A stretch of DNA of 64,000 bases from JAMXLO01 sp035492535 (GTDB lineage: Bacteria > Pseudomonadota > Alphaproteobacteria > Acetobacterales > Acetobacteraceae). The DNA lies in contig DATJJM010000053.1 in assembly GCA_035492535.1 (NCBI GenBank), positions 40,223 through 104,222 of the forward strand. The letters are read 5' to 3'. The notes beneath the pieces are model-generated. The model saw only the letters and a program-made list of their open reading frames with translations, was not told where the DNA came from and searched no databases. Below are positions 17,019 to 27,590 of the stretch, piece after piece; the first letter of the stretch is position 1; each line of letters starts with the position of its first letter. The position numbers and the translations under genes were made by a program.

Positions 17019-17534
17019 ATGGCCGCCACATTCAATGCGCGCAGTAATGGCCGTGGCCGGTATCGGCCGCTGTCGGAGATCAACGTCACCCCGCTGGTGG
17101 ACGTGATGCTCGTGCTGCTGATCATCTTCATGGTGACGGCGCCGCTGATGACGTCGGGCGTGTCGGTCGATCTGCCGAAGACGGATGCGAAACCGATCAA
17201 CACGGACAGTCAGCCACTGACGGTTTCGTTGAACGCACAGGGCAAGATCTTCCTGCAGGACCAGGAGGTACAACTCGCCGATCTGGTAACCAAGCTGCAA
17301 GCAATCGCGCAGAACAATCCTGATCGGCGTATATTCGTTCGTGGTGACAAGGACCTACCGTATGGGCGTATCATGGAGGTGATGGGCACTGTCACCCAGG
17401 GTGGCTTCACCAAGGTCGCGCTACTCGCCGAACAGCCGACGCTGACGCCCGCGTCGCCGCCCGTTCCGGCCGCACCCGCAGCAGTGCCCGCGCCAGCTGC
17501 GCCAGCCACCAGTGGCCAGACCAAGGGCCGCTAG
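17019..17534 (+). CDS. tolR: Tol-Pal system protein TolR (ExbD family)
   Basis: The protein has 171 residues with one N-terminal transmembrane helix (LVDVMLVLLIIFMVTAPL). Its first residues, INVTPLVDV, include the membrane aspartate that carries protons. The periplasmic domain has VSVDLPKT and the conserved VFVRGDKDLPYGRIMEVM region (here IFVRGDKDLPYG). A Pro/Ala-rich tail follows, longer than usual. The ATG at 17019 aligns with the family; a longer reading from 16944 overlaps tolQ and has no homologous sequence. It forms the TolQ5-TolR2 motor. Confidence 0.93.
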   Translation: MAATFNARSNGRGRYRPLSEINVTPLVDVMLVLLIIFMVTAPLMTSGVSVDLPKTDAKPINTDSQPLTVSLNAQGKIFLQDQEVQLADLVTKLQAIAQNNPDRRIFVRGDKDLPYGRIMEVMGTVTQGGFTKVALLAEQPTLTPASPPVPAAPAAVPAPAAPATSGQTKGR

Positions 17535-17547
17535 GGAGTAGCGCAGC

Positions 17548-18582
17548 GTGCTGCAACGCGTCCTCCGCGGCACGGACAGACTGGACCGTCGGAACGAAGC
17601 GGTCAGTCCGACCTTGCGGGTCGGCGCGCTCATTTCTGGCGCAATCCATGTTGTCATTCTGCTCGTGCTGCTGATCGGACTGCCGTTCAGCAGGTCGCTG
17701 GAGCAGCCACCGGACGAGACTACGGTCGCCATGGTGTTTTCTGGCACCGCCGACAGTGCGGTGAAGGCGCCTGCGCCCGCTGCGGTGCCGGCAACCGCCA
17801 ATACGCAGAACGCCAACCAGGCACCACAGGCAGATCAGCAGCCGAAGCCGCAACCGACCGAGGCACCACCGCCTCCGCCTCCGCCGCCACCCCCGCCGCC
17901 ACCACCGCCGCAGGCGTCGGCACCGCCATTGCCCACGCCGCCGACGCCGGTTCCGCCGCCGACGCCGTCAACCGCCGCAGAAACCGCGCCGCCTCCACCG
18001 GCTTCGCCGCCAACGCCACAGCGGGCACAGCCGCCACTGCCCACGCCGCCGCTGCCCGTGCCGCCACCTCCCGTACCGCCACCGCCGGCGCCTCAAAGTG
18101 CGACTTCACAACCGAACGTGACAAAGAACCCGGCGCCGGAAAGCGATGCGCTGGAGAACACGTTGTCCAAGCTGCGGAGTTTGCAGAAACAGACCCAGCC
18201 GCCGAAGGCTCGCACCAATCCGCAATCGGGTGGCGCGCCGAATGGCGGGGGCAATCCGCTGAGCGATGACACCTCGGCGCTCTCTATGTCGCAGCGCGGC
18301 GCCATCGGTGACTACGTGCGGCGGTGCTGGAGTACGGATCCCGGGATGCTCGACCTCGACAAGATGCAGGTGCTCTTGACGGTGACCACTGATGCCAGTG
18401 GCGTGGTGCGGCGCGCTGTCGTGGCGGATGAAGATGCGGGACGTGTCGCATCTGGCATGCGGCTGCGTGTGTTTGCCGAGCGCGCTGTGCGCGCCGTGCT
18501 GGACCCTCAATGCTCCAACCTGCCGCTGCCGCAGAACATGTTGGGGCAGACGCGTACCTTCACATTTCGATTCCGACCGTGA
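17548..18582 (+). CDS. tolA: Tol-Pal energy transducer TolA (TonB-like), proline-rich
   Basis: The protein has 344 residues, start GTG 17548 after AGGGAG. A TM helix at about 25-47 anchors it. The centre (about 102-195) is almost pure Pro/Ala/Thr, including 15 consecutive prolines at 107-121. The C-terminal domain, roughly 250-344, has the TolA/TonB pattern around ALSMSQRGAIGDYVRRCW and VLLTVTTDASGVVR. Classical TolA has an Ala/Lys/Glu-rich helical spacer; here the spacer is a stiff polyproline-type rod. It would connect TolQR to TolB/Pal across the periplasm. Confidence 0.88.
   Translation: MLQRVLRGTDRLDRRNEAVSPTLRVGALISGAIHVVILLVLLIGLPFSRSLEQPPDETTVAMVFSGTADSAVKAPAPAAVPATANTQNANQAPQADQQPKPQPTEAPPPPPPPPPPPPPPPQASAPPLPTPPTPVPPPTPSTAAETAPPPPASPPTPQRAQPPLPTPPLPVPPPPVPPPPAPQSATSQPNVTKNPAPESDALENTLSKLRSLQKQTQPPKARTNPQSGGAPNGGGNPLSDDTSALSMSQRGAIGDYVRRCWSTDPGMLDLDKMQVLLTVTTDASGVVRRAVVADEDAGRVASGMRLRVFAERAVRAVLDPQCSNLPLPQNMLGQTRTFTFRFRP
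17866..17910 (+). repeat. Run of 15 consecutive proline codons in tolA
   Basis: Fifteen CCN codons in a row (residues 107-121) use all four proline codons, so the run is kept at protein level rather than by DNA slippage of one codon. It sits at the start of a long proline-rich rod. Ribosomes stall on such runs without elongation factor P, so tolA expression is expected to depend on EF-P. Confidence 0.9.
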
Positions 18583-18610
18583 GAGGACTCACTTGAGGAA
18601 AGGCTCTGAC

Positions 18611-20032
18611 ATGATCGATTTTCCGCTCCCATACCTTCGTCGCCGTTCACTGCTCGGCGGTGTCGCCGGAACCGCTGCGCTGTTTGGTTCCCCAGACATG
18701 GTGCGTGCTCAGGCTGCCCCGCCCCCACGCGGGCAGGCTGCTGGAGCACCGGGTGGCGGACAGACCGCCGTCATCGACGTCAATCGCGCGCGCACCGATC
18801 CGATTCCGATTGCGTTGCCGGCATTGTCGGGCAGCGATGGTACCTCGGCGCAGCTCGGACAGGACATCATGGGTGTCGTGACAAGTGACCTTGCCAATTG
18901 CGGGCTGTTCCGTCCGGTCAATCCCTCAGCGTTCATCCAAGCCTCGGCTGCGGCTCCCGGGGACGTTCCGAATTTCGCGAATTGGCGGGCGATCGGCACA
19001 CAAGCGCTGGTGACCGGACGCGCTGAATCGCAGGGCGGTGGGCAGATCCGGGTGGAGTTCCGACTGTGGGACGTGCTGCCAGGGACGCAGCTACAGGGTA
19101 CCGCCTACACAACCACTCCGGCCAACTGGCGCCGCATCGCACACATCATCGCCGACGTGATCTATGAGCGGCTGCTCGGCGAGAAGGGCTATTTCGACAC
19201 CCGCATCTGTTACATCGCCGCGACCGGGCCGCGTGACCGTCGTACCAAGCGGCTGGCGATCATGGATCAGGATAGCGCCAACAATCGCTTCCTGACCGAT
19301 GGCTCATGGCTGGTGCTGACACCGCGCTTCCATCCCGCGCGCGACGAGATCGCGTTCATGAGCTATGCCAACAACCGGCCGCGCGTTTATATCTTCAATC
19401 TTGGCAACGGTCAGCAGCGCGTGCTTGGCGACTTCCCGGGCATGACCTTTGCGCCGCGGTTCTCGCCGGACGGCAACAGCGTGGTCATGTCGGTGATCAA
19501 TGGCGGTGGATCCGACATCGTGGTCGTTGAGCTTGGCAGCCATGCGTCGCGGCGGCTGACCAATTCCGGCGCGATCGACGTCAGCCCCTGCTACAGCCCG
19601 GACGGGTCGCAGATCGTGTTCAATTCGGACCGCGGGGGTGACCAGCAGCTCTACATCATGGGCGCGGGCGGCGGTGGCGCGAAGCGCATCAGCTTCGGCT
19701 CCGGCCGCTATGCGACGCCAGTATGGTCGCCGCGTGGCGATCTGATCGCGTTCACGCGATTTGGCGGCGAGGTCGGCAACTTCGCTATCGGTGTCATGCA
19801 TCCTGACGGTTCCGGAGAGCGGATCCTGTCCGAAAGCTTTTCGGTAGAGGGGCCGACTTTCGCGCCGAACGGGCGGGTGCTGATGTTCTGGCGGCAGACG
19901 GCGGCTCGGGACAGCCGCGGCGCCGGCTTCTCGTCACGCCTGGTGTCGATCGATATTACCGGCTTCAACGAGCGGTCGGTGGAAACCCCCACGGACGCTT
20001 CCGATCCGGCATGGTCGCCCCTGGCAGCCTGA
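18611..20032 (+). CDS. tolB: Tol-Pal system beta-propeller protein TolB
   Basis: The periplasmic TolB has 473 residues. The start is ATG 18611 after GAGGAAAGG; a longer reading from 18392 overlaps tolA and is rejected. The signal has RRRSLLGG followed by a hydrophobic stretch, possibly Tat-type, with cleavage near residue 35. The N-terminal alpha/beta domain covers about 45-175. The propeller repeats, each with PRFSPDG, SPCYSPDG or PVWSPRG, run from about 215 to 470. TolB binds Pal at the outer membrane and TolA. Confidence 0.95.
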   Translation: MIDFPLPYLRRRSLLGGVAGTAALFGSPDMVRAQAAPPPRGQAAGAPGGGQTAVIDVNRARTDPIPIALPALSGSDGTSAQLGQDIMGVVTSDLANCGLFRPVNPSAFIQASAAAPGDVPNFANWRAIGTQALVTGRAESQGGGQIRVEFRLWDVLPGTQLQGTAYTTTPANWRRIAHIIADVIYERLLGEKGYFDTRICYIAATGPRDRRTKRLAIMDQDSANNRFLTDGSWLVLTPRFHPARDEIAFMSYANNRPRVYIFNLGNGQQRVLGDFPGMTFAPRFSPDGNSVVMSVINGGGSDIVVVELGSHASRRLTNSGAIDVSPCYSPDGSQIVFNSDRGGDQQLYIMGAGGGGAKRISFGSGRYATPVWSPRGDLIAFTRFGGEVGNFAIGVMHPDGSGERILSESFSVEGPTFAPNGRVLMFWRQTAARDSRGAGFSSRLVSIDITGFNERSVETPTDASDPAWSPLAA

Positions 20033-20198
20033 GCGGCGCACGCACCGGTATGATTGATATGTAAAAACACCGGTTCTCGCGAACTTGACCGGGTTCAATG
20101 CAACCAGCTAATCGCATTCTGGGGCGGAACGGATTACCGTTGCGCCCTCGACTTCAGTTCTGCGTACCACGACACCCCCAATCAGGGACGGACCCACA

Positions 20199-20666
20199 AT
20201 GAACTTCAAGATTCTCGGCACAGCAGCCGTCGTCGCCCTGCTGGCGGCGTGCTCGAACCAGAACACGACCGCCTCGACCGGGGCGGGTGCCTCGACCGCT
20301 GGCCCTGTCCCGGGCAGCGAGGAGGACCTCGTCGCCAATGTCGGCGATCGCGTCTTCTTCGCTTTCGACAGGTCAAACCTCGCGCCGGACGCGCAGGCGA
20401 CGCTCGACAAGCAGTCGGGCTGGCTGGGCAAGTACCAGCAGGTCAACGTTCAGGTGGCCGGAAACTGCGATGATCGCGGGACCGAGGAATACAACCTGGC
20501 GCTTGGCCAGCGCCGCGCCAATGCCAGTCGCGATTACCTGGTGGCCAAGGGCGTCGCCGCTTCACGTATTACCACGATCAGCTACGGCAAGGATCGGCCG
20601 ACAGCGATGGGCGACAACGAGCAGGCGTGGGCGCAGAATCGTAACACGATCACATCTGTTCGCTGA
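20199..20666 (+). CDS. pal: Peptidoglycan-associated lipoprotein Pal
   Basis: Pal has 155 residues, with a lipoprotein signal whose lipobox LLAAC makes C18 the lipidation site. The OmpA-like domain covers about 50-155, with FAFDRSNLAPDAQATLDKQ and GNCDDRGTEEYNLALGQRRA, containing the Asp and Arg that bind meso-diaminopimelate of peptidoglycan. It anchors the outer membrane to the cell wall and binds TolB. The gap to tolB (166 bases) leaves room for a promoter of its own. Confidence 0.95.
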   Translation: MNFKILGTAAVVALLAACSNQNTTASTGAGASTAGPVPGSEEDLVANVGDRVFFAFDRSNLAPDAQATLDKQSGWLGKYQQVNVQVAGNCDDRGTEEYNLALGQRRANASRDYLVAKGVAASRITTISYGKDRPTAMGDNEQAWAQNRNTITSVR

Positions 20667-20696
20667 GCTTCGGCTGGGCTGAGTTGATGCGATCCG

Positions 20697-20727
20697 AACC
20701 GGCGGCCCGACGGCCGCCGGTTTCGTT
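20697..20727 (+). terminator. Rho-independent terminator after pal
   Basis: A perfect 10-bp stem, AACCGGCGGC (20697-20706) pairing with GCCGCCGGTT (20713-20722), with loop CCGACG, is followed by a T-rich run TCGTT. It starts about 30 bases after the pal stop and likely ends most tolQRAB-pal transcripts before cpoB. Confidence 0.7.
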
Positions 20728-20791
20728 TGCGCGCTCGCTGCCATATCACCGCCCGCGTTTGGCGTAAGAACGCCGAGTCCGGAGGCATCGC

Positions 20792-21703
20792 ATGAATATT
20801 CCGTCGGGAATTCGACCGATCCTGGCTGCTGTCGCGCTAATGTTCGCGGCGATGCCTGCATGGGCGCAGGTGGAAAGCCGCGAAGGAATCGCGTTGCAAA
20901 ACCAGATCCTGGACCTGCAGCGCCAGGTGCAGGGAATGCAGGCGCAAGCCGGGCGCGGCAGCCCAACCAATCTAGGTGGCGGCTACTCGGGGCCACCGCC
21001 TTCGACCAGCAGCGGCGACCTCGTGGCGCAGCTGCTGTCACGCGTCGGCGCGCTGGAGGACCAGGTACGGCAGCTCCGCGGCCGCGTCGATGAGTTGCAG
21101 AACCAGGCGGACCGGCAGTCCGCGGATTTGGCGAAGAAGATCGACGACCTGGCATTCCAGATGCAGAACCCTGGCGCCGCCGCGCCACCGCGCACTGGGC
21201 CAGTGCCGCGGCCGGCGCAATCGCAAACCATATCGCCGCAGCCCGGGGCGCTGAGCCTGGCGGCGCCGCAGCCGATGCAGCCGCAGGCACCACAGCCGCC
21301 GCCCGCGCCAATAAAGCGGACGCCCGAGCTGTCGATGCAGGAAGGGAACGCGGCGCTGGCACGACGGGACTACACCGCGGCGGAGCAAGCGGCGCGTGAG
21401 GTGCTGATCAATTATCGGACGTCGCCGCGGGCGTATGACGCGCAGTTCCTGCTGGCACAGGCACTGACGGGACAGCGCCAGTTTTCGCAGGCAGCAATCG
21501 CCTATGATGATACCTACAATCGGTCCCGGCGGGGCGGGCATGCGGAAGACGCGTTATTGGGGCTCGCCAACTCGCTGGCAGCAATCAATGAGAAGAAGGC
21601 GGCATGCGACACGTTGGGCAAGCTGCGGGCGGAGTTTCCAACCCTCCGACCCGACCTGCGCGACGGCGTCGCGTCCGCTGCGCAACGAAGCGGATGCAGA
21701 TGA
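20792..21703 (+). CDS. cpoB: Cell division coordinator CpoB (YbgF), Tol-Pal associated
   Basis: The protein has 303 residues. The signal peptide is at 1-26 (ending AAMPAWA). A coiled-coil region (about 28-120) has heptad-like stretches such as LQRQVQGMQAQ and LEDQVRQLRGRVDELQ, which trimerise YbgF. A Pro/Ala-rich linker follows. TPR repeats occupy about 185-300, recognisable in GNAALARRDYTAAEQ and AQFLLAQALTGQRQFSQA. CpoB links Tol-Pal to peptidoglycan synthesis during constriction. Confidence 0.9.
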   Translation: MNIPSGIRPILAAVALMFAAMPAWAQVESREGIALQNQILDLQRQVQGMQAQAGRGSPTNLGGGYSGPPPSTSSGDLVAQLLSRVGALEDQVRQLRGRVDELQNQADRQSADLAKKIDDLAFQMQNPGAAAPPRTGPVPRPAQSQTISPQPGALSLAAPQPMQPQAPQPPPAPIKRTPELSMQEGNAALARRDYTAAEQAAREVLINYRTSPRAYDAQFLLAQALTGQRQFSQAAIAYDDTYNRSRRGGHAEDALLGLANSLAAINEKKAACDTLGKLRAEFPTLRPDLRDGVASAAQRSGCR

Positions 21704-21771
21704 CGGACGGAGCTGTTCCACGTCACCCGTCCCTGGCGGGAGTTGGCTAGGGGAGGGGCCGGATTGGCTGT

Positions 21772-21787
21772 AAGGGAGGGAAATCAA
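21772..21787 (+). promoter_or_regulatory. Strong Shine-Dalgarno sequence upstream of tilS, next to an ATC codon
   Basis: AAGGGAGGG at 21772-21780 is an excellent ribosome site but lies about 40 bases before the first ATG of tilS (21820). It is seven bases before an in-frame ATC at 21787, which would add 11 residues ending QFAAA. A rare ATC start, as in infC-type genes, is possible. Confidence 0.35.
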
Positions 21788-21819
21788 TCCCAGACCTTTA
21801 TTCCCAGTTCGCTGCCGCG

Positions 21820-23034
21820 ATGGCCAGGCTGGGCCCGTTTGAACCGAGGCCTCGGCTGGCGGCAGGCGTTTCCGGCGGCCCGGATAGCATGGCGCTGGCG
21901 CTGATGGCCGGCGCGTGGGCGCGGGAGCGCGATGGCACGCTGCTTGCCCTCATCGTCGATCATGGATTGCGTCCGGAGGCCTCCGCCGAGGCGGCGGATG
22001 CGGCGGCGCGTCTCAGAGCGCGCAATATTGCAGCGCGCGTGCTGCACCTGGACGATCTTGCGCGGGGCGCGGCGCTGGCGCAGCGCGCGCGGGACGCTCG
22101 GTTCAGGGCCCTGGCAAAGGCTTGCGCGAGCGAGGGTATCCTGCACTTGCTGCTAGGGCATCACGCCGCCGATCAGGCAGAAACTGTTCTGATCAGGGAA
22201 CTGAGCGGCAGCGGGCCGACGGGATTGGCCGCCATGGCGCCGCTGGTCGAACAGAGAAACGTGCAAATTCTGCGGCCGCTGCTGGAGGTGCCCCCCATCG
22301 GCCTGCGGAGATTCCTCGAGGCTGAGGGGATCAGCTGGAGCGAAGATCCGTCCAACCGCGATCAGACAGCGCTGCGGCCGCGTTTGCGACTGCAACGGCG
22401 TGACCGTGACGGAACTGGACCGGCAACGACGTCATTGGTTGCGGCTGCCGCGGCGGCGGGCCGGCAGCGCACCCAGAACGACGAGGCGGTTGCAGCAGAG
22501 CTGGCGGAGCATGCTTCGCTGATGCCCGCAGGTTATGTGGTGTTGGATGGTCAGGTGTCGGCCGGCGCGCTCGCGGCACTGATCCAGATGATCTCGGGTG
22601 CTGTCTATCCGCCGGCGACACGATCTGTCGCACGCCTCGCCGTTATGATGAAGCCGGCAACCTTGGCGGGGGTTCGGCTGATGCGCGCGGGTCGGCTGGG
22701 GGGTGATTGGTTGTTGGTGCGCGAGACGCCAGCTGTAGCCATCCCGGCGGTGGCCGGAGCTTTGTGGGACGGGCGGTTTCGCCTGGTCGCGCACGCCGGC
22801 CTCCCCCCTGGGAGCATGCTTGGGGCACTGGGTGACGATGCGGCACAGCTTCGGCGCCTTTCGCGCCTGCCGGCAGCGGTGCTACGGACATTGCCGGCTT
22901 TGAGGCACAGCGGACAGCTTTGCGCCGTTCCGCATCTCCACTACCCTGACCGGAAGGCATGCGAAGGTATCGAGTTGTTATTTTCACCGTCCCGCCCTGC
23001 CGTAGCGGTGCCGTATCGCTTTGGGGATGCATGA
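21820..23034 (+). CDS. tilS: tRNA(Ile)-lysidine synthetase TilS
   Basis: TilS has 404 residues and ligates lysine to C34 of tRNA-Ile(CAU), changing its codon reading from AUG to AUA. The P-loop motif SGGPDS is at residues 18-23, followed by LIVDHGLRPEAS and LLGHHAADQAETVLIRELSGSG, all of the N-type ATP pyrophosphatase domain. The C-terminal part is degenerate. The annotated ATG has no ribosome site; see the upstream Shine-Dalgarno entry. tilS before ftsH is conserved in alphaproteobacteria. Confidence 0.92.
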   Translation: MARLGPFEPRPRLAAGVSGGPDSMALALMAGAWARERDGTLLALIVDHGLRPEASAEAADAAARLRARNIAARVLHLDDLARGAALAQRARDARFRALAKACASEGILHLLLGHHAADQAETVLIRELSGSGPTGLAAMAPLVEQRNVQILRPLLEVPPIGLRRFLEAEGISWSEDPSNRDQTALRPRLRLQRRDRDGTGPATTSLVAAAAAAGRQRTQNDEAVAAELAEHASLMPAGYVVLDGQVSAGALAALIQMISGAVYPPATRSVARLAVMMKPATLAGVRLMRAGRLGGDWLLVRETPAVAIPAVAGALWDGRFRLVAHAGLPPGSMLGALGDDAAQLRRLSRLPAAVLRTLPALRHSGQLCAVPHLHYPDRKACEGIELLFSPSRPAVAVPYRFGDA

Positions 23035-23160
23035 AGGGCAGAGACGCCCTATGTTGTCAGAACGTCATGCTGGCCATTCACTGTTCATTGGTGTCTGGCT
23101 GGCATGCAATGATGGCGGGACCCGTCTTGGACCGCCCCGGGTGGACATGAGCAGAGAGAC

Positions 23161-25092
<1,932 letters not shown>

Positions 25093-25269
25093 CGGTACAC
25101 CGCGCGCTATGGGTTCGTGATTGGGGCCGCGCGCCATCTCGGACGCCGCGGACGCACATGCGTCCTGACCACAACGGACCTCCCATTCTGGTATATGCTG
25201 CGGCACCAGCACCCGGTGGGCGAGAAAGATGCTGTTGGCAGTTCGGCTATGCGGGACAACTGAGGCGCC

Positions 25270-26196
25270 GTGGTTGCGCGAAGCGCCGAGCATCTTGCTG
25301 GACATCGTTTCCGGCCGTCTGACCCTGGTGAACGTGTGGGCGGCGTGAGGCACTGGGCGGGGCTGACACTCGACCGTCCGCGTGTCATGGGCGTGTTGAA
25401 TGTCACGCCTGATAGCTTCAGCGACGGGGGCGACTTCCTGGACAATGGCGCGGCCGTTGCGGCCGGACTGGCGATGGCAGCGGCTGGCGCCGACATTGTC
25501 GACGTCGGTGGCGAGAGCACGCGTCCGTCATCGCAGCGCACGTCGCCGGAGGAGGAGCAGGCCCGCGTCATTCCGGTGATAGCGGCGCTGGCTCAGGCGG
25601 GATTGCGTGTCTCAGTCGACACCCGCAATGCATCGACGATGGCAATGGCACTCGATGCAGGCGCCGCAATCATCAACGATGTCTACGCGCTTCGGTTTGA
25701 TCCGACGGCGGCGTCGCTTGTCGCGGCGCGCGGTTGTCCGGTGATCCTGATGCATATGCGCGGCACGCCTGCTGATATGTATGCACAAGCGCACTACGCC
25801 GACGTAGCGGGCGACGTGGTGCGCGAGCTCGGATGCAGCGTCGCGATGGCGGAAAGTGCCGGCGTGATGCGCGAGAGTATCGTCGTCGATCCGGGCATCG
25901 GCTTTGCCAAGACCGCCGGCCAGTCGCTCGAGCTATTGCGGCGCTTGCCGCAGCTGAATGCACTCGGCCTACCGATCCTCGTCGGCGTTTCGCGCAAGTC
26001 GTTCATCGGCGCAGTGACCGGGGAGCGTGATCCGAAGGGGCGTCTTGCCGGTTCGCTGGCGGCCGGCCTGGCAGCCCTGTCACGCGGGGCGTCAATCCTC
26101 CGTGTGCACGATGTTGCGGAAACGGTCGAGGCGATAAAGGTCTGGCAGGCGCTGACAATGCTTCCTTTCCCCGGGGCGCAGCGGCTAGATGATTGA
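25270..26196 (+). CDS. folP: Dihydropteroate synthase FolP
   Basis: FolP condenses p-aminobenzoate with 6-hydroxymethyl-7,8-dihydropterin pyrophosphate in folate synthesis, and is the sulfonamide target. The chain has 308 residues. The two signatures are present: VMGVLNVTPDSFSDGG near residue 40 and DVGGESTRPS near 80, plus a C-terminal GVSRKSFIG loop. The GTG at 25270 is the longest plausible start; the first 35 residues are not conserved and the true start could be later. Gene order ftsH-folP-glmM matches many proteobacteria. Confidence 0.94.
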   Translation: MVARSAEHLAGHRFRPSDPGERVGGVRHWAGLTLDRPRVMGVLNVTPDSFSDGGDFLDNGAAVAAGLAMAAAGADIVDVGGESTRPSSQRTSPEEEQARVIPVIAALAQAGLRVSVDTRNASTMAMALDAGAAIINDVYALRFDPTAASLVAARGCPVILMHMRGTPADMYAQAHYADVAGDVVRELGCSVAMAESAGVMRESIVVDPGIGFAKTAGQSLELLRRLPQLNALGLPILVGVSRKSFIGAVTGERDPKGRLAGSLAAGLAALSRGASILRVHDVAETVEAIKVWQALTMLPFPGAQRLDD

Positions 26197-26219
26197 TCGG
26201 TAAGCGAGACGGAGATCCG

Positions 26220-27590
26220 ATGACGCGCGTTAGGCACCTGTTCGGGACCGACGGAATCCGCGGTACAGCCAACAAGGATCCGATGACCGCGGAAATTGCG
26301 CTCCGCCTGGGCCAGGCGGCAGGCCTGTTGTTCACGCGTGGCAGCCACCGGCATCGCGTGGTCATCGGCAAGGATACCCGTCTCTCCGGCTACATGATCG
26401 AGCCAGCGCTGACCGCAGGGTTCATCGGCGCAGGGATGGACGTGACGCTGGTCGGACCGCTGCCGACACCGGCGATAGCCATGCTGACCCGGAGCCTCCG
26501 TGCCGATCTGGGGGTGATGATTTCGGCGTCGCACAATCCATTTGAGGATAACGGCATCAAGCTGTTCGGCCCGGACGGGTTCAAGCTGGACGACGACACC
26601 GAGAGCGAGATCGAGGCGCTGATGGCGAGCGACCTGCGACCGCGTATGGCGGCGCCGGCGTCGCTGGGGCGGGCCGCGCGCCTCGATGATGCGCCGGGCC
26701 GTTATATCGAGGTGGCCAAGGCGAGCTTTCCGCGCGGGTTGCGGCTCGACGACCTGAAAATCGTCGTGGATTGTGCCAACGGCGCGGCATACCGCGTGGC
26801 GCCGACAGTGCTCTGGGAACTGGGCGCGACGGTGATTCCCGTCGGCGTAGCGCCCGACGGGTTCAACATCAACCGCGGCTGCGGTTCGACCGTGCCTGAC
26901 TATCTGTGCGCGCAGGTGCGGGAACACGGGGCACAGCTTGGCATTGCCCTGGACGGTGACGCAGACCGCCTGCTGATGGCGGACGAAACCGGCACGCTGA
27001 TTGACGGTGACCAGATCTTGGCGCTGATCGCGCAGTCATGGGCCAGGACGGGGCTGCTGCGTGGCGAGGGCATCGTCGCCACGGTGATGTCCAACCTGGG
27101 ATTGGAGCGCTTCCTCGCGGCCCAGGGACTGTGTCTGCATCGCACCAAGGTCGGCGATCGCTATGTCGTCGCACGCATGCGCGAAGGCGGGATGAACCTG
27201 GGCGGCGAGCAGTCAGGCCACGTGATCCTGTCGGATTTTGCGACGACCGGCGACGGATTGCTCGCCGCGTTGCAAGTGCTCGCGGTGATCGTCGAGCAGG
27301 ACAGGTCCATCCGTGACGCGTGCCGGATCTTTACGCCGATGCCGCAGCTTCTCAAGAACGTGCGCTATGCAGGAAGTTCGCCGCTGCGAAGCAAGCAGGT
27401 TCAGCAGGCGATCGCCGATGCAGAAGCTTCGCTGAACGGCTCCGGGCGACTGGTGATCCGAGAGAGCGGTACCGAGCCGCTGATCCGGGTGATGGCCGAG
27501 GCTGATGATGAGGTATTGGTTGGGCGGATTGTCGATGAGCTGTGCGTGACGATCGCTGCCGCCACGCGTGTGAGTGAAAGCGCCGACTGA
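26220..27590 (+). CDS. glmM: Phosphoglucosamine mutase GlmM
   Basis: GlmM has 456 residues and interconverts glucosamine-6-phosphate and glucosamine-1-phosphate on the way to UDP-GlcNAc for peptidoglycan and LPS. The FGTDGIRG start, the catalytic phosphoserine loop ISASHNPFEDNG (S104), the metal-binding DGDADR and the sugar loop GGEQSGHVI are all present, as is the phosphate-binding RESGTEPLIRVM near the C terminus. The ATG at 26220 follows GGAG; an upstream ATG at 26193 overlaps folP. It overlaps thiD by one base. Confidence 0.97.
   Translation: MTRVRHLFGTDGIRGTANKDPMTAEIALRLGQAAGLLFTRGSHRHRVVIGKDTRLSGYMIEPALTAGFIGAGMDVTLVGPLPTPAIAMLTRSLRADLGVMISASHNPFEDNGIKLFGPDGFKLDDDTESEIEALMASDLRPRMAAPASLGRAARLDDAPGRYIEVAKASFPRGLRLDDLKIVVDCANGAAYRVAPTVLWELGATVIPVGVAPDGFNINRGCGSTVPDYLCAQVREHGAQLGIALDGDADRLLMADETGTLIDGDQILALIAQSWARTGLLRGEGIVATVMSNLGLERFLAAQGLCLHRTKVGDRYVVARMREGGMNLGGEQSGHVILSDFATTGDGLLAALQVLAVIVEQDRSIRDACRIFTPMPQLLKNVRYAGSSPLRSKQVQQAIADAEASLNGSGRLVIRESGTEPLIRVMAEADDEVLVGRIVDELCVTIAAATRVSESAD

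Noticed and set aside
17835..18044. Gly-rich frame antisense to tolA
   Set aside because: It is simply the complement of the proline codons.
17866..18110. CCG-rich repeats taken as a possible CRISPR or tandem DNA repeat
   Set aside because: The units are irregular codons for a proline-rich protein, not identical direct repeats with spacers.
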